Made by a program: the position numbers and the translations under genes. From NCBI GenBank assembly GCA_964530825.1, contig CAZHCA010000003.1, positions 62,001 to 126,000 on the forward strand: a stretch of DNA of 64,000 nucleotides, in the 5' to 3' direction. Every line of letters begins with the position of its first letter. The first letter of the stretch is position 1. This DNA comes from CAZHCA01 sp964530825. Its GTDB lineage: Bacteria; Bacteroidota; Bacteroidia; Chitinophagales; Saprospiraceae. Under the pieces are notes generated by a model. That model saw only the letters and a program-made list of their open reading frames with translations. It had not been told where the DNA came from and searched no databases. Shown one piece after another: positions 44,243-52,976 of the stretch.

Positions 44243-45139
44243 TTACCCTTCGAGAGCAGCTGCACCACTTACTATCTCAAGAATCTCTTTAGTGATCGCT
44301 TCCTGGCGTGCTTTATTATACTCGAGCCTCAGTTCTTTCAGTAACTCCTGGGCGTTTTCCGTAGCCTGATCCATAGCCGTCATGCGGGCGCCATGCTCCG
44401 AGGCGTGGGTGTCCAGCAAGTAACGATAGAAGGTCGTTTTCAGGATACTCGGCACCAGATACTCGAGCAGGGAGTTTTTGTCGGGCTCGAAGATATAATC
44501 GGCCCGGGTTTGTGTATCACCTTCTTCATCTTGCGCTTCTACCTTGGGGACGGGCAAGAATTGTTCAACAGTCGCTTTCTGGTAAGCGGCATTGACGAAA
44601 TGGCTGTAGGCTACCTCGACGCGATCGTACGTTTTATTGGTAAACTTTTCCATTAAATCGTTCACGATGGGTTCTGCACGCTCAAAGGTCAGGTCGCTGA
44701 ACAGGTCGAGCGGATCGGTATCATAATTGGCACGGTCGAGCCTGCGCTCCAGATATTCGTAGCCTTTTTTACCAATGCACACAAAATCTATCTTGCCGGC
44801 ATCGTACAAGCTGCCAAAAGCTTCGTCGACACGACGTGCCGTCACTTTGGCAATATTGGTATTGAATGCCCCGGCTAAACCCCGCTGTGACGTCACCACA
44901 ACGATACAAACACGCTTGATTTCCCGCTCTTCATTGTAGCCGGTCGATGCACCTTCCTCCAGATTGGAAAGGATATTGCGCAGCATCTCCAGTTGCTTTT
45001 CCGAATACGGTCGCATTTGCTGAATAGCTTGCTGGGCACGGCGTAGCTTGGCGGCGGCCACCATTTTCATGGCGCGCGTAATCTGCTGAGTATTTTTTAC
45101 CGAGCTTATCCGCTCTCGTACTTCTTTTAAGTTGGCCAT
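44243..45139 (-). CDS. atpG: ATP synthase gamma subunit
   Basis: Rotor shaft subunit of F1, 298 residues. N-terminal MANLKEVRERISSVKNTQQITRAMKMVAAAKLRRAQ matches the conserved helix, and the C-terminal helix contains the conserved ARMTAMDQATENAQELLKELRLEYNKARQEAITKEILEIVSGAAAL. Last gene of the atp operon, with a terminator after it. The gap to atpA holds two overlapping hairpins. Confidence 0.97.
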   Translation of the reverse strand: MANLKEVRERISSVKNTQQITRAMKMVAAAKLRRAQQAIQQMRPYSEKQLEMLRNILSNLEEGASTGYNEEREIKRVCIVVVTSQRGLAGAFNTNIAKVTARRVDEAFGSLYDAGKIDFVCIGKKGYEYLERRLDRANYDTDPLDLFSDLTFERAEPIVNDLMEKFTNKTYDRVEVAYSHFVNAAYQKATVEQFLPVPKVEAQDEEGDTQTRADYIFEPDKNSLLEYLVPSILKTTFYRYLLDTHASEHGARMTAMDQATENAQELLKELRLEYNKARQEAITKEILEIVSGAAALEG

Positions 45140-45159
45140 GTGATTAAAGCATTTATCGA

Positions 45160-45177
45160 GAGCCTGCGGGCAGGCTC
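45160..45177 (-). repeat. Short-loop hairpin between atpA and atpG
   Basis: GAGCCTGC pairs with GCAGGCTC around a 2-base gap. An alternative stem, GCGGG (45166-45170) with CCCGC (45177-45181), uses some of the same bases, so the two folds exclude each other. No T-run is present. Confidence 0.5.
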
Positions 45178-45199
45178 CCGCCGAATTAGATCGAAGGGG

Positions 45200-46807
45200 T
45201 TATCCTTCTTTGTAGGTCGCTGCCAATTCGCCGGCTAGGGCCCGCAGTGCTTCCAGCGCTTCATCGGTCAATTTACCCGATTTAAACGTCTGTAATACTT
45301 CCGGATGGCGTTGTTCCAGTGTCGTCAGAAATACATCTTCAAATTCGGAGATTTTATTCACCGGGATATCTTTCAGGAGGCCCTTCGTACCCAGGTAAAT
45401 AATAGCTACCTGTTTTTCTACTGGCACCGGAGAAAACTGCGGCTGCTTAAGGATCTCTACGTTGCGCTTTCCTTTTTCCAGTACGGCGTTGGTTGCAGCA
45501 TCCAGGTCAGACCCAAACTTGGAGAAGGCCTCCAACTCACGGTAAGAGGCTTGGTCCAGTTTAAGCGTACCGGATACTTTTTTCATCGACTTAATCTGAG
45601 CCGAACCGCCTACGCGCGATACCGAGATACCGACGTTGATGGCCGGGCGTATACCTGCGTTGAAAAGGTTAGACTCCAGGAAAATTTGACCGTCAGTAAT
45701 GGAGATTACATTAGTCGGGATGTAAGCCGAAACGTCACCGGCCTGTGTCTCGATGATTGGCAAGGCAGTGAGGGAACCGCCGCCTTTCACTAGGGGTTCG
45801 CCGTTGGCATCCTTACCGTTGACCAGGGAGGTGGGCAGGTCGTTCATTTGCCGTGCAATATCGTCGTTCTCGATGATTTTAGCAGCCCGCTCGAGCAGGC
45901 GAGAGTGCAGGTAAAACACATCACCCGGATAAGCCTCACGGCCTGGAGGACGACGCAGCAGCAACGAAACTTCTCGGTAAGCTACAGCTTGCTTGGATAA
46001 GTCATCGTATACCACCAGGGCCGGGCGTCCGGTATCGCGGAAATACTCACCAATGGAAGCGCCGGCGAATGGGGCGAAGAATTGTAAGGGAGCAGGCTCA
46101 GAGGCGGAGGCCGCCACGATTATAGTGTAAGCCATAGCGCCGTTTTCTTCCAGCGTACGGGCTACTTGAGCAACTGTCGACGCTTTCTGGCCGGAAGCTA
46201 CATAGATACAGTAAACCGGCTCGCCGCGGTCGTAAAATTCTCTTTGATTGATGATTGTATCGAGCGCGATGGCCGTCTTACCGGTCTGGCGATCGCCGAT
46301 GATCAGCTCCCGCTGGCCGCGTCCAATGGGAATCATCGAGTCGATGGCTTTAATACCCGTTTGCAAGGGCTCACTTACCGGCTGGCGGTAGATCACCCCC
46401 GGGGCTTTTCGCTCCAGTGGCATATCGTAGCGTTCGCCCTGGATGTCGCCCTTGCCGTCGATGGGTTCACCGAGTGGGTTGACCACGCGACCTACAAACC
46501 CGTCGCCGACCTGGATGGAGGCAATTCGGCCGGTCCGGCGCACGCGGGCCCCCTCCTTGATTTCGTCCCAGGGCCCCATGAGTACGGCCCCTACATTGTC
46601 CTCCTCCAGGTTCAGTACGATAGCCTGAACACCGTTCTCGAACTCTACCAATTCACCAGCCTGGACTTTGCTCAGGCCATAAATGCGGGCGATACCGTCT
46701 CCCACCTGAAGAACGGTACCGTATTCTTCCAGTTCGGCAGCAGACGTATAACCGGAGATCTGCTGGCGAAGTATTTGTGAAATTTCTTCAGGTTTTACGT
46801 TAACCAT
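45200..46807 (-). CDS. atpA: ATP synthase alpha subunit
   Basis: Non-catalytic nucleotide-binding subunit of F1, 535 residues. Walker A GDRQTGKT at about 173-180, arginine-finger region VGGSAQIKSMKK with the conserved SVSRVGG, and the family signature PAINVGISVSRVG. The N-terminal DNQ-like helix KPEEISQILRQQISGY is normal. It lies in the atpH-A-G order. The atpH-A gap contains a small GGCCC/GGGCC hairpin (46825-46841). The beta and epsilon genes (atpD, atpC) are not in this operon, as in many Bacteroidota. Confidence 0.97.
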   Translation of the reverse strand: MVNVKPEEISQILRQQISGYTSAAELEEYGTVLQVGDGIARIYGLSKVQAGELVEFENGVQAIVLNLEEDNVGAVLMGPWDEIKEGARVRRTGRIASIQVGDGFVGRVVNPLGEPIDGKGDIQGERYDMPLERKAPGVIYRQPVSEPLQTGIKAIDSMIPIGRGQRELIIGDRQTGKTAIALDTIINQREFYDRGEPVYCIYVASGQKASTVAQVARTLEENGAMAYTIIVAASASEPAPLQFFAPFAGASIGEYFRDTGRPALVVYDDLSKQAVAYREVSLLLRRPPGREAYPGDVFYLHSRLLERAAKIIENDDIARQMNDLPTSLVNGKDANGEPLVKGGGSLTALPIIETQAGDVSAYIPTNVISITDGQIFLESNLFNAGIRPAINVGISVSRVGGSAQIKSMKKVSGTLKLDQASYRELEAFSKFGSDLDAATNAVLEKGKRNVEILKQPQFSPVPVEKQVAIIYLGTKGLLKDIPVNKISEFEDVFLTTLEQRHPEVLQTFKSGKLTDEALEALRALAGELAATYKEG

Positions 46808-46824
46808 GATGCTTAATTTTTGAG

Positions 46825-46841
46825 GCCCGGGGCAGGGGCCA
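46825..46841 (-). repeat. Small GC hairpin between atpH and atpA
   Basis: GGCCC pairs with GGGCC around a 7-base loop, flanked by T- and A-rich words that could extend the stem. It may contribute to differential translation, but it is short. Confidence 0.35.
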
Positions 46842-46883
46842 TGAAGTTAAAATTGCTTATTCCGCCAGAAATTATGCTGATGG

Positions 46884-47426
46884 TCAGGCGGTTAGAGTTT
46901 TCAACATATCATTTAGGCGCTTCGAAACGCTAACGTCGTAGATGTAGTCTTGAAATTCCACCACAAATCCGCCGATCAGATCGGGATCGACTACGTTGAC
47001 CAGATCTACGGTAGCAAGCGTCTTGCCACTGGAAAGAAGCTTCCGGCGAATTTCATCGAGTAGCTCTTGTTTCAACGGAACAGCCGAAGAAACCACGGCG
47101 GTGGTGATTCCCTTCTGAACTCGGTACTGCTCGATGTAAGCATCGGTAACAAATACCAGGTAAGCACCGCGTTGTTTGTCGATAACTAGGTGCATGAACT
47201 TAATGGTAAGCTCATCGACCTGGTTTTTAAAGATCTGATCAACGACATTCTTTTTGACGCCCGGGTCTACGACCGGGCTCTGGAGCAACAGCTCAAAATC
47301 CCGGCTTTCACGCAGCACCCTGCGCAAGCCTTCTATATCTTCGAGGATCGCATCTTCCTTACCCTGTTCGGTGGCCAATTCGAGCAAGGATTTAGCATAG
47401 CGGTTACCGATCGTGGTTTCAATCAT
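46884..47426 (-). CDS. atpH: ATP synthase delta subunit
   Basis: Stator subunit linking F1 to the b-stalk, 180 residues. N-terminal helical domain (about 1-105, starting TIGNRYAKSLLELATEQG) and the C-terminal region with the family pattern VDLVNVVDPDLIGGFVVEFQDYIYDVSVSKRLNDM. It lies 24 bases after atpF in the operon. Confidence 0.95.
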   Translation of the reverse strand: MIETTIGNRYAKSLLELATEQGKEDAILEDIEGLRRVLRESRDFELLLQSPVVDPGVKKNVVDQIFKNQVDELTIKFMHLVIDKQRGAYLVFVTDAYIEQYRVQKGITTAVVSSAVPLKQELLDEIRRKLLSSGKTLATVDLVNVVDPDLIGGFVVEFQDYIYDVSVSKRLNDMLKTLTA

Positions 47427-47450
47427 AGTAATTAGGTTTATTGGACCGCC

Positions 47451-47969
47451 CTAAATATTGAACTCATCGACCAATTCTTTGGCCAAACGCTCCTGATCGG
47501 CGTCGTTCTGCAGTTTTTTGCGGAGGATTTTTTCCGAAATTTCAAGTGCCATAGCACTTACCTCGTTGCGCACGCCTGACATAGCCTCTTGGCGCATGCT
47601 GTCAATGTCTTTCCGGGCATCTTCTACAATACGGCTGGCCTCGGTCTTCGCTTCCTGCTTGGCTTCGTTGATGATGGATTCTTTGGTTGCTTTGGCTTCC
47701 TTGAGAATCTGTATGCGCTCTTCCTGCGCTTGACGGAGCAATTCCTGATTTTTTGCCTGCAAGTTAGAAAGCTCTTCGCGTGCCTTTTTGGCTTCGTCGA
47801 AGGCGTTTTGAATATCGTTCTCCCGCTTTTTCAAAGCTTCCTGGATAGGTCGGAAAGCACCGCGACCTAACAGAATATAGACGACAAGAAAGACAATACC
47901 AGTCCAAAGGATCAACCCTGGATCGGGTTGAAGAATAGGCAGTCCGGCAAGAAAGATATGTGTTGTCAT
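47451..47969 (-). CDS. atpF: ATP synthase b subunit
   Basis: Peripheral stalk subunit, 172 residues from MTTHIFLAGLPILQ; 25 extra residues of open frame upstream are not family-like. One membrane helix (about 18-38, GLILWTGIVFLVVYILLG) precedes a long cytoplasmic coiled coil rich in Glu, Lys and Ala (REELSNLQAKNQELLRQAQEE). The gap to atpE (112 bases) contains GC-rich inverted repeats (47985-48034). Confidence 0.94.
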   Translation of the reverse strand: MTTHIFLAGLPILQPDPGLILWTGIVFLVVYILLGRGAFRPIQEALKKRENDIQNAFDEAKKAREELSNLQAKNQELLRQAQEERIQILKEAKATKESIINEAKQEAKTEASRIVEDARKDIDSMRQEAMSGVRNEVSAMALEISEKILRKKLQNDADQERLAKELVDEFNI

Positions 47970-48081
47970 TGGTCCAAATGTTTGGGCCGCCGCAGCGGCG
48001 CTAGTAATCAATCGAACATGGGACGAAGGCGGCCTACCAGCCAACCGCTGCAGGTACCGCCTTTCGACTTAGGATCCTCGA

Positions 48082-48285
48082 TTAGCCTTGGTTGACTTGG
48101 ATCAAGCTCACTACGATCGCGAACAGGGCAGCACCCTCTACCAGGGCGGCCACAATGATCATGTTGTTCCGGATGTTACCGGCAGCTTCTGGCTGACGGG
48201 CGATCGCTTCCATGGCTTTGCTCCCGATCAGACCGATGCCCAATCCAGCGCCAAGTACTGCAAGACCAGCTCCAATTGCTCCCAT
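48082..48285 (-). CDS. atpE: ATP synthase c subunit
   Basis: Rotor ring proteolipid, 67 residues, two membrane helices. The first has the glycine-rich GAGLAVLGAGLGIGLIG, followed by the polar loop ARQPEA. The second has the essential carboxylate in ALVEGAALFAIV. Glu is followed by Gly rather than the Ser/Thr that sodium-type rings carry, so proton coupling is more likely (inference). Confidence 0.96.
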   Translation of the reverse strand: MGAIGAGLAVLGAGLGIGLIGSKAMEAIARQPEAAGNIRNNMIIVAALVEGAALFAIVVSLIQVNQG

Positions 48286-48351
48286 GTTAAATGTATTTGA
48301 TCAATGAATAAAAAGCTTGCTACGAATCGATTTAACAGCAAAAACCGGCAT

Positions 48352-49653
48352 TCAATGCGCGGGGTGAGCTTCCTCATGGTGACCGTCCTCTACCGCTGAA
48401 CCGATGTAGGAAGCCGACAAGATGGCGAAAATAAATGCCTGTAAGAAAGCAACCAGTAATTCAATCAGATACATAAAGGCCGTAAATAAACCGCCTACTA
48501 TACCACCGACCGCCGCGCCACCGACGTTTTGGCCGTTGTTCCCAAATAAGAAAATCAGTCCGATCAAGCTGAGGATGATGATGTGGCCCGCTGAAATATT
48601 GGCGGCTAGACGAATCATCAGAGAGAAAGGACGGATGAAAAGCCCCAGGATCTCTACTGGGGTCAATACCAACTTAACCAGAGCCGGCACCCCGGGCATC
48701 CACAAGGTGTGCTCCCAATAGTGGCGGCTGCCGTTGAAGTTAGTAACTAAAAAAGTGAGAACCGCCAGGGTAAGGGTAATACCCAGATTACCCGTCACAT
48801 TAGCGCTCCCGGGGAAAAAGGGAATTAACCCCAGCAAATTACAAAACAGAATAAAGAAAAAGAGGGTCATGATGAAGGGCTGAAACCGCTCATATTTATC
48901 TGCACCAATCATCGGTTTCGAGACCTCATCGCGGATAAAAGTGAAGAAAGGTTCGAAAAAGCTTTGAATCCCCGAAGGCGCACGGCCTTCGTTTTTCTTG
49001 TACCCACGCCTTACGGCACGGAAAATGATGACCAGCAACAAACCGGCCAGGATCATCGTAAAGACGTTTTTGGTAATCGAAAAATCATAGAAGGAGGTGA
49101 TGCCGCCGCCCAGGATACCGCCGTCCCACTTGGTCGATCCCTCCAGCTCGTATGGCATGCCCTCATGGTAAGCTACAGGAACTTCTTCGATCTTGCCTCC
49201 TTCAACCGTTTTTTCTTTATGGCTTACCCCCTCGATGTGAACTTCACCCATCGGGAAGCTGTCATCCTTAACCCGGTGAACGCGACCTTCGTGTAAGATG
49301 TAGCGATCATAGGCCACATGACCATGATCCAATTTGCTAGACATAAAGAAGGAAAAACCGTGTTCCGGCGCATACAAGATACACGGCAGGGGTAGGTGCA
49401 CGCCTTTCCAGATGTGAAACTCATTGGCATCAGAGATGTGCTCGATTACCGTGGTCACCGGATCGTATTCCTCCTCTTCCCCTTCCATACCATGATGTTC
49501 GGTAAGACCGTGCGCTTCTTGCTCGGTAGTCGTACCATGATTGCCATGGATATGGTCGTGGTCGTCATGATCATCGTGCTGCCCCAGGACTGGTAAGCTA
49601 AAAAATAGCAAGAGCACAAGCAAATAGGGGGTAACTGGCTTTCCGGTTTTCAC
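48352..49653 (-). CDS. atpB: ATP synthase a subunit with N-terminal His-rich extension (GTG start)
   Basis: Fo stator subunit with the proton half-channels, 433 residues from a GTG start. The first Met in frame is 38 codons upstream (49767), but that stretch contains a TAnnTTTG promoter box (49702-49709), so it cannot be translated from that promoter. The GTG is preceded by AAGGAG with an 8-base gap and begins (M)KTGKPVTPYLLVLLLFF, a signal peptide. The mature N-terminus is a His/Asp-rich segment (HDDHDDHDHIHGNHG), then a beta-rich periplasmic region of about 150 residues. The core follows with PFSLMIRLAANISAGH, which carries the essential Arg. First gene of the atp operon. Confidence 0.9.
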   Translation of the reverse strand: MKTGKPVTPYLLVLLLFFSLPVLGQHDDHDDHDHIHGNHGTTTEQEAHGLTEHHGMEGEEEEYDPVTTVIEHISDANEFHIWKGVHLPLPCILYAPEHGFSFFMSSKLDHGHVAYDRYILHEGRVHRVKDDSFPMGEVHIEGVSHKEKTVEGGKIEEVPVAYHEGMPYELEGSTKWDGGILGGGITSFYDFSITKNVFTMILAGLLLVIIFRAVRRGYKKNEGRAPSGIQSFFEPFFTFIRDEVSKPMIGADKYERFQPFIMTLFFFILFCNLLGLIPFFPGSANVTGNLGITLTLAVLTFLVTNFNGSRHYWEHTLWMPGVPALVKLVLTPVEILGLFIRPFSLMIRLAANISAGHIIILSLIGLIFLFGNNGQNVGGAAVGGIVGGLFTAFMYLIELLVAFLQAFIFAILSASYIGSAVEDGHHEEAHPAH

Positions 49654-49661
49654 ATTCACAA

Positions 49662-49667
49662 CTCCTT
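49662..49667 (-). promoter_or_regulatory. Shine-Dalgarno-like site that fixes the atpB start
   Basis: AAGGAG on the minus strand, eight bases before the GTG at 49651-49653. Bacteroidota genes often lack such sites, so its presence helps to decide the start. Confidence 0.5.
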
Positions 49668-49701
49668 CTTTAAAGTGATGTACCTCTTTCGAAAATCGGG
49701 A

Positions 49702-49709
49702 CAAAGGTA
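49702..49709 (-). promoter_or_regulatory. -7 promoter box for the atp operon
   Basis: TACCTTTG on the minus strand, an exact TAnnTTTG match, about 49 bases before the GTG start of atpB. T-rich sequence lies 21-24 bases further upstream, where -33 would be. Its position excludes the upstream ATG as start. Confidence 0.65.
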
Positions 49710-50039
49710 TACACTTATCCCAATTTTTTAAAAAGATAATATCCTTTTTTTGCGGGCCCCAGACCAAGATCGAGGACTTGAAAAACAGCTATTTATAACC
49801 AGTTTTACGAATGTTCGGGAGGAAAGTTGGACAAGTCGAAATGGGTTTATGATGCAAATAAAAGATTTTACAAAATTATTGTTGGAAAACCTGGCCTCCG
49901 TGGGTGTTTTTTATTACATCCGTTTGACAGGTAGCGATATAACCGACATGCGATTTTTCCAATTCTTACCTCTATGTGATAATCAAGGCCAACCTTCGGG
50001 GCCGGAAGTGATTTTTGTAAAAACACGTAAATTAACCGC
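49710..50039. other. Intergenic region between atpB and nadB
   Basis: About 330 bases, AT-rich, between divergent genes. A plus-strand frame at 49750-50043 has no family features and overlaps nadB by only a few bases; I do not call it. No exact -7 box faces nadB; GTGATTTTTG at about 50008-50017 is a near match. Confidence 0.6.
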
Positions 50040-51644
50040 ATGAAATCCACTGATGTACTCATTATCGGGTCGGGCGTAGGCGGGCTCTTCACCGCGATCA
50101 AACTAGCCTTAAGCCGCCCCGATCTACAAATTTTAGTCCTGACCAAAACCGTCGAAGGGGAAAGCAACACCCGCTACGCCCAGGGCGGGGTAGCAGCAGT
50201 TTGGAACCAGCAGGTCGATACTTATGAAAAACACAAAGCTGACACCCTCGATGCCGGCGATGGCCTCTGCAATGAAAAGATAGTCGACATTGTCGTTCAC
50301 GAGGGACCGCAACGCGTAGCCGAAATTATCGAATGGGGGGCCCGTTTCGACAAGGCCCCGGGCGAAGACGAATACGACCTGGGCCGGGAGGGCGGCCATT
50401 CCGAAAATCGCATTTTGCACTACAAAGACCTTACCGGCTGGGAAATTCAGCGTACCCTCATGAAAAAAGCCGAAACCTTCCCGAATATTTCGATAGGCGA
50501 GCAGTACTTCGCCCTGGATTTGATCACGCAGCACCATTTAGGATATACAGTTACCCGGCTTACTCCCGGCATAGAATGTTATGGTGCTTACGCTCTGAAT
50601 AAAGCCAATAACGAAATCGAAACCATCCTGGCAAAAATCACCGTAGTAGCGACAGGCGGAGCCGGACAGGTATATCGAAATACGACCAATCCCATCATTG
50701 CTTCGGGTGACGGTATCGCTATGGTCTATCGCGCAAAGGGGTGGATCGAAAATATGGAGTTTGTCCAGTTTCACCCGACGGCACTTTACACACCCGACGG
50801 GGAAAATCCGGTCTTTTTGGTATCGGAAGCCGTTCGGGGTTTCGGCGGTATCCTGAAAGATGCGAACGGCCAGCCTTTCATGAATAAATACGATCGCCGC
50901 GAGTCATTGGCACCACGCGATATCGTCGCTCGCGCAATCGACAACGAAATGAAACTGTCGGGAGCCGATCATATGTACCTCGATTGCACCCACCTCGACC
51001 GGGATGCCTTTATTGCGCACTTTCCGACCATCTACGAGAAATGCAAGGAAAAGGGTATCGACCCGATGCAAGACATGATCCCGGTCGTGCCGGCCTGCCA
51101 CTACCTTTGCGGGGGGATACGAGTCGACCCGCAAGGCATCACGAGCATCCACCGGCTCTTTGCCTGTGGAGAGTGCACCTGTACGGGCCTGCACGGCGCC
51201 AACCGGCTGGCCTCCAACTCCCTACTCGAAGCAATGGTCTTCGGCAAACGCATATCTGAGGCCATCTCGGCTTCCATTGATGAATTCAACCTCCAACCGG
51301 GTATCCCCGATTGGAATGCGAGCGGCACAACCGACCCCCAGGAGATGGTTCTGATTACGCAGAGTCTGAAAGAGCTCAAAGAAGTAATGAGTAACTACGT
51401 GGGAATCGTCCGGTCCGACATCCGGATTAAAAGAGCGCTCGACCGCTTATGGCTATTGTACCGCGAGACGGAAGACTTATACGCTACGACCACCCTTTCG
51501 CCCCAACTGTGCGAGCTGCGAAATTTGGTGAATATCAGTTACCTGATCACGCGCTCGGCCGGCATGAGAAAAGAGAGCAGAGGCCTGCATTTTACCACCG
51601 ATTACCCCAAACAGAAGGAGCGGTTACAAAATACCATCCTGTAA
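50040..51644 (+). CDS. nadB: L-aspartate oxidase
   Basis: FAD enzyme that oxidises L-aspartate to iminoaspartate, the first step of bacterial NAD synthesis. 534 residues. Dinucleotide-binding GSGVGGLFTA at about 10-19, SNTRYAQGGVAAV at about 41-53, active-site HPTALY, then CGECTCTGLHGANRLASNSLLEAMVFG near 385, and a helical C-terminal domain. nadA and nadC are not in the window. It is divergent from the atp operon. Confidence 0.95.
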   Translation: MKSTDVLIIGSGVGGLFTAIKLALSRPDLQILVLTKTVEGESNTRYAQGGVAAVWNQQVDTYEKHKADTLDAGDGLCNEKIVDIVVHEGPQRVAEIIEWGARFDKAPGEDEYDLGREGGHSENRILHYKDLTGWEIQRTLMKKAETFPNISIGEQYFALDLITQHHLGYTVTRLTPGIECYGAYALNKANNEIETILAKITVVATGGAGQVYRNTTNPIIASGDGIAMVYRAKGWIENMEFVQFHPTALYTPDGENPVFLVSEAVRGFGGILKDANGQPFMNKYDRRESLAPRDIVARAIDNEMKLSGADHMYLDCTHLDRDAFIAHFPTIYEKCKEKGIDPMQDMIPVVPACHYLCGGIRVDPQGITSIHRLFACGECTCTGLHGANRLASNSLLEAMVFGKRISEAISASIDEFNLQPGIPDWNASGTTDPQEMVLITQSLKELKEVMSNYVGIVRSDIRIKRALDRLWLLYRETEDLYATTTLSPQLCELRNLVNISYLITRSAGMRKESRGLHFTTDYPKQKERLQNTIL

Positions 51645-51740
51645 GCTGTAGATTAAGTGCCAAAATAATCGCCCTTTTTCACCGATTCCTTCATTAACTT
51701 CATAGCTCGGAAAAAAAACAGGGTTAATTTTAGATTACGC

Positions 51741-52976
51741 ATGGAGCAACAGATTTATATCATCGGCGGCGGAATAGCCGGCTTGGTTGCGGCTTATCAC
51801 CTGGAGCAAGCCAACCTGCGTCCGGTCATCCTCGAAGCTTCCGACCGCCCCGGCGGCCGCGTCAAAACCGACCGCAAAGATGGATTCCTATTAGACCATG
51901 GCTTTCAAGTACTCCTTACCGCCTATGAGGAAGCCCGGCGCTACCTCGACTTTGACGCTCTTGACCTTCATGCTTTCGAATCCGGCGCCCTCATTTACGA
52001 GCCCGAACGACAGTATCGTATCAGCGACCCACTGCGCGAGCCCGGTCAACTTTTCAACATGCTGCGATCGCCCGTCGGCACGCTGCGGGACAAGTGGCTC
52101 ACCTACCGGCTCACCCTCGAACTCAAGCGCACCCCGAACCCGCAGCTTTTCGACGAAGACGTGCTTGACACCCTGTCCTACCTTCGAAAATACGGCTTCA
52201 GCGAACGGATGATCAACACTTTCTTCCGGCCTTTTTTCGGCGGCATATTCCTGGAGAACGACTTGCACACACCGGCCTCAATGTTCCGGTTCGTTTTTAA
52301 AATGTTCAGCCTGGGAGAAGCTAATTTGCCGCGCAAAGGTATCGAGGCTATCGTTCACCAATTGACGGGGCTGTTGAAGCACACGACCATACGCACCCAG
52401 GCGGAAGTGACCGCGGTTGAGGGCGGTCACATTCAACTCGCCGGCGACCAGCGACTACCCTTTCACAAATGCATCATTGCTACCGACCCCGCTGGAATAG
52501 TCCCAGGGCTACAAGGGCAAGAGTTAGAATACGTCAACACGTCATGCTATTACTTTTATGCCGATAAAACCCCGATCTCCGGAAAACGGATTGGTCTGGT
52601 TGCCGATCCCAAGTCCCGCATTAATAATTTTTGTGTACTCAGCGATGTTTGTTCAGATTATGCCCCCCAAGACAAATCCCTGCTTTCGATAACACTGCGC
52701 GACATTCCCGAATCCAGTGTCGATCCGCTTTATATCGGAGAAGAACTGGAGACAATTCTTGGAAAAAGCCTGCCCCACCTTACCTATCTGGCGCATTATG
52801 TCATTCCAAAAGCTTTGCCCGTGATCGGCAAGCTGCAGTACGAACCCCAGTTTACCGAGATGACCCTGACCAATGACATTTTTCTTGCCGGCGATTACCT
52901 GCTCAACGCATCGCTGGATGCAGCCATGCGCAGCGGCCGGCTGGCTGCGGAGGGGCTTCGGCGGTCGTTGGCTTAA
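51741..52976 (+). CDS. NAD(P)/FAD-dependent amine-oxidase/desaturase-like oxidoreductase
   Basis: 411 residues. N-terminal Rossmann motif YIIGGGIAGLVAAYHLEQ (about 6-23) with EASDRPGGRVKTD at about 34-46 (second glycine motif of the flavin amine oxidase family), and a C-terminal FAD-binding stretch DIFLAGDYLLNASLDAAMRSGRLAAEGL. The middle region is of the protoporphyrinogen/phytoene desaturase type, but the substrate cannot be assigned. A TAATTTTA word just upstream is one base from a -7 box. The stop overlaps that of the convergent ABC permease in a TTAA. Confidence 0.85.
   Translation: MEQQIYIIGGGIAGLVAAYHLEQANLRPVILEASDRPGGRVKTDRKDGFLLDHGFQVLLTAYEEARRYLDFDALDLHAFESGALIYEPERQYRISDPLREPGQLFNMLRSPVGTLRDKWLTYRLTLELKRTPNPQLFDEDVLDTLSYLRKYGFSERMINTFFRPFFGGIFLENDLHTPASMFRFVFKMFSLGEANLPRKGIEAIVHQLTGLLKHTTIRTQAEVTAVEGGHIQLAGDQRLPFHKCIIATDPAGIVPGLQGQELEYVNTSCYYFYADKTPISGKRIGLVADPKSRINNFCVLSDVCSDYAPQDKSLLSITLRDIPESSVDPLYIGEELETILGKSLPHLTYLAHYVIPKALPVIGKLQYEPQFTEMTLTNDIFLAGDYLLNASLDAAMRSGRLAAEGLRRSLA

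Noticed and set aside
49750..50043. 97-codon plus-strand frame before nadB
   Set aside because: It has no recognisable domain or membrane pattern and overlaps the nadB start; the region looks like promoter DNA.
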